Source of the DNA: Planctomycetes bacterium B3_Pla
GTDB taxonomy: Bacteria > Planctomycetota > Phycisphaerae > Sedimentisphaerales > Anaerobacaceae
DNA: 64,000 nucleotides
Assembly: GCA_005223045.1 (NCBI GenBank)
Contig: NJBM01000014.1
Span: 1 to 64,000 of the forward strand
Direction: 5' to 3'
Positions 62,302-64,000 of the stretch are shown here, one piece after another (position 1 is the first letter of the stretch; every line of letters begins with the position of its first letter). The notes under the pieces were generated by a model. The model did not search any database. It had not been told where the DNA came from and worked only from the letters and a program-made list of their open reading frames with translations. The position numbers were made by a program, and so were the translations under genes.

Positions 62302-63663
62302 ATGACTGAACGTATCAACAAGTCCAATCTCAACCGTCGAGAGTTTCTCAAGAAGAGTGGTTCGCTCGCCGCCGGTGCGGCAGTGCTCGGTAGTATCGCA
62401 CCGTCCGCCTTTGCCGGTGAAGACAACACAATTCGCCTGGCGCTGATCGGCTGCGGCGGACGCGGCAACGGCGCCGTCGGCGACGCGCTGTCTGTTGTCG
62501 GCAAGGGGCCGGTCAAGCTGCACGCCATGGCCGATCTGGTGAAAGCCAAGATGGATTCGTCGCACAAGGCGCTGCACAAGAGATTCCCGGATCAGGTCGA
62601 TGTTACCGAGGACCGCAAGTTTGTCGGTTTTAAGGGTTACCGCAAGGCCATCGACATCCTCAGGCCGGGTGACGTGGCGATGTGTACAACGAGATCCTAT
62701 ATCCGGCCGCTGCACGTTGAGTACGCCATCAGCAAGGGCATCAACGTCTTTATGGAAAAGCCTTTCGCGTCCGATCCGGGCGGTCTGCAACGCATTCTCC
62801 GCGCCGATGCAGTGGCAAAGAGCAAGAACCTCAAAGTCGCCGCGGGGCTTCAGTGCCGACACTCACCGGCCCGCCAGGCGCTGATTGAGAAAATCCGCAA
62901 CGGCGAGATGGGCGATATACCGCTGATCCGCGCCAACCGCCTGGGAGGCAGCAGGTGGCTCTCGGATCAGGGCGACGCTTCCAACAAGCTAATGGACCAA
63001 CTCCAGTTCGGCAAGATCCATCTGCTGTGGGTCGGCTCGGGCCACATGGTCGATAACCTGATCCACCAGATTGACGAGTGCTGCTGGATCAAGGATGCCT
63101 GGCCGGTTTCGGTGGTCGGTATGGGCGGGCGCGAGCCCCACAGCACGGACCACGGGCAGAACATCGACATTTACGCTATGGAGTACACGTACCCCGACGG
63201 GACCAAGGCATTCTGCGGTTTTCGCCGGGCGAGCAAAACACGCTCAGAATTCGCCACGTTCATTCACGGCACCAAGTGTGCGGCACAGTTCTCAGGCAGG
63301 ACGCACCGCGCTACAGTCCACATGTTCAAAAACCAGCAGATCGAGAACAGCAATATCTCATGGACGCCGACAAAGGACGCCCACAGTCCGTGGCAGTACG
63401 AGTGGAACGAGCTGATCGAGAGTATCCGCAAGGACCGGCCTCACAATGAAATCAAGCGCGCTGTTTACTCGGATCTGACATCGTTGATGGGCCGTGCAGC
63501 CTGTCATACCGGCCAGGAAGTGACCTGGGACCAGATCATGGCGTCCAAATTCCAGTTCTGCGACTATCTGGACGATTTGTACTACGACAGCCCGCCGCCC
63601 GTTAAAGCCGACGAGAACGGCCAGTTCCCCTTCCCCATTCCGGGAAAGTGGACGGAAGTCTAA
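62302..63663 (+). CDS. Tat-exported Gfo/Idh/MocA-family oxidoreductase
   Basis: About 453 aa from ATG 62302, which has aggaggt at 4-6 bases. NRREFLKKSGSLAAGAAVLG is a twin-arginine signal. The NAD(P) motif IGCGGRGNGAV, EKPFASDPGGLQRI and a central QFGKIHLLWVGSGHMVDNLIHQIDECCW match planctomycete exported oxidoreductases of this superfamily. The C-terminus (QFPFPIPGKWTEV) is typical for that subgroup. It works on an unknown sugar derivative. Likely followed convergently by a HEAT-repeat protein gene. Confidence 0.92.
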   Translation: MTERINKSNLNRREFLKKSGSLAAGAAVLGSIAPSAFAGEDNTIRLALIGCGGRGNGAVGDALSVVGKGPVKLHAMADLVKAKMDSSHKALHKRFPDQVDVTEDRKFVGFKGYRKAIDILRPGDVAMCTTRSYIRPLHVEYAISKGINVFMEKPFASDPGGLQRILRADAVAKSKNLKVAAGLQCRHSPARQALIEKIRNGEMGDIPLIRANRLGGSRWLSDQGDASNKLMDQLQFGKIHLLWVGSGHMVDNLIHQIDECCWIKDAWPVSVVGMGGREPHSTDHGQNIDIYAMEYTYPDGTKAFCGFRRASKTRSEFATFIHGTKCAAQFSGRTHRATVHMFKNQQIENSNISWTPTKDAHSPWQYEWNELIESIRKDRPHNEIKRAVYSDLTSLMGRAACHTGQEVTWDQIMASKFQFCDYLDDLYYDSPPPVKADENGQFPFPIPGKWTEV

Positions 63664-63692
63664 GAGAGAGTCGGTCATACGCTCGACCGGGA

Positions 63693-64000
63693 TCAGGTTG
63701 TTTTGGCAGGTTGTGAGGCATGTTTCGGCAGAGACGGGCCAAGCTGCGCTTTGAGTTTCCTGAGAGCTTCGGCCCGTTCGTCGCTCGGTGCCCAGGGGTC
63801 AAACTTGTACTGAGCGCCTTTCAATTTGCCGACCACTTTCCACGCCGCGATGCGGGTCCCGAGATACTTGCTCTCGAGAGCCGGAATCACCGTCGGCATC
63901 GCTTTGAGTCCGCCCTTGACGAGGGCATCTATAACCTCGCGGCGAATGCCGGGATTCTTGTGGCCCAGGAGACTGATGAGTTCGTCAGTGTCGCTGCGAT
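63693..64000 (-). CDS. HEAT-repeat protein, C-terminal part (cut by right edge)
   Basis: The open frame continues through the right edge, so only the last 100 or so residues are visible. Helical HEAT-type units (SDTDELISLLGHKNPGIRRE, VIDALVKGGLKAMPTVIPAL) are followed by a basic C-terminus ending PKHASQPAKTT. Similar HEAT units form the end of the sulfatase at 29449-31374. Protein role unknown. Confidence 0.75.
   Translation of the reverse strand, partial: RSDTDELISLLGHKNPGIRREVIDALVKGGLKAMPTVIPALESKYLGTRIAAWKVVGKLKGAQYKFDPWAPSDERAEALRKLKAQLGPSLPKHASQPAKTT

Overview
The window most resembles a chromosomal segment of a marine or sediment planctomycete, probably of the Phycisphaerae/Sedimentisphaerae type. 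This is inferred from gene content, not from a marker gene. The supporting traits are two formylglycine-type sulfatases, 3-keto-disaccharide-hydrolase-like (DUF1080) modules, Tat-exported Gfo/Idh/MocA oxidoreductases and sugar isomerases, secreted parallel beta-helix proteins, neutral-ceramidase-like enzymes, a FIMAH-type C-terminal domain and discoidin/FN3-like surface proteins. There is no phage, plasmid or CRISPR signature. One tRNA (Val-GAC) is present and no rRNA.

Layout. 1-6.1 kb (all minus strand): a surface protein cut by the left edge, a small membrane protein set between two copies of a 118-bp promoter-bearing repeat, then an FG-GAP protein and a sulfatase in one operon. 6.2-13.5 kb: small repeat proteins, a CBM9-like secreted protein, a FIST-domain lipoprotein, an SDR, glycerol dehydrogenase and an SMP-30-like propeller. 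13.6-16.5 kb (minus): an FGGY sugar kinase and a UroD-family protein. 16.5-19.8 kb: a repeat-rich island with a decayed REP-associated transposase, a MITE-like inverted repeat, an LRR/FIMAH protein flanked by direct repeats, and tRNA-Val. 19.9-26.7 kb (minus): a type IV pilus/type II secretion-like operon, pilM-N-O-(P)-T-C plus two prepilins. 27.1-29.2 kb: gpsA, a cold-shock protein with promoter and terminator, and a YgjP-type metallopeptidase. 29.4-38 kb (plus): sulfatase-HEAT, double DUF1080, UbiA prenyltransferase, Gfo/Idh/MocA and a 940-aa glycosidase-like protein. 38-46.1 kb: a PQQ propeller with EF-hands (minus), then a tight plus-strand cassette of Na+/solute symporter, arabinose-isomerase-family protein and GH106 alpha-L-rhamnosidase. 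46.2-49.2 kb (minus): a Tat-exported isomerase-fold protein and a TPR lipoprotein. 50-56 kb: two ceramidase-like/beta-helix gene pairs facing each other. 56.3-58.4 kb: a SUMF1-like protein ending in a Hint (hedgehog/intein-type) domain. 58.6-64 kb: a PQQ propeller, a sugar isomerase/epimerase, an orphan, a Gfo/Idh/MocA protein and a HEAT protein cut by the right edge.

Functionally most genes fit extracellular breakdown of sulfated or rhamnose/uronate-containing polysaccharides: sulfatases, a rhamnosidase, pectate-lyase-like helices and DUF1080 enzymes outside the cell, then uptake by the symporter and processing by isomerases, dehydrogenases and the FGGY kinase. The pilus operon could provide surface attachment.

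The main oddities are the SUMF1-Hint fusion; short tandem DNA repeats that have entered reading frames (one 32-bp copy is read in two different frames in two proteins, and another forms the hydrophobic core of a lipoprotein signal); the duplicated promoter; a cysteine octapeptide-repeat protein; and the mirrored ceramidase/beta-helix pairs. Start codons below were chosen by ribosome-binding sites and signal peptides read by eye. Family names come from recognised motifs, not from database searches.
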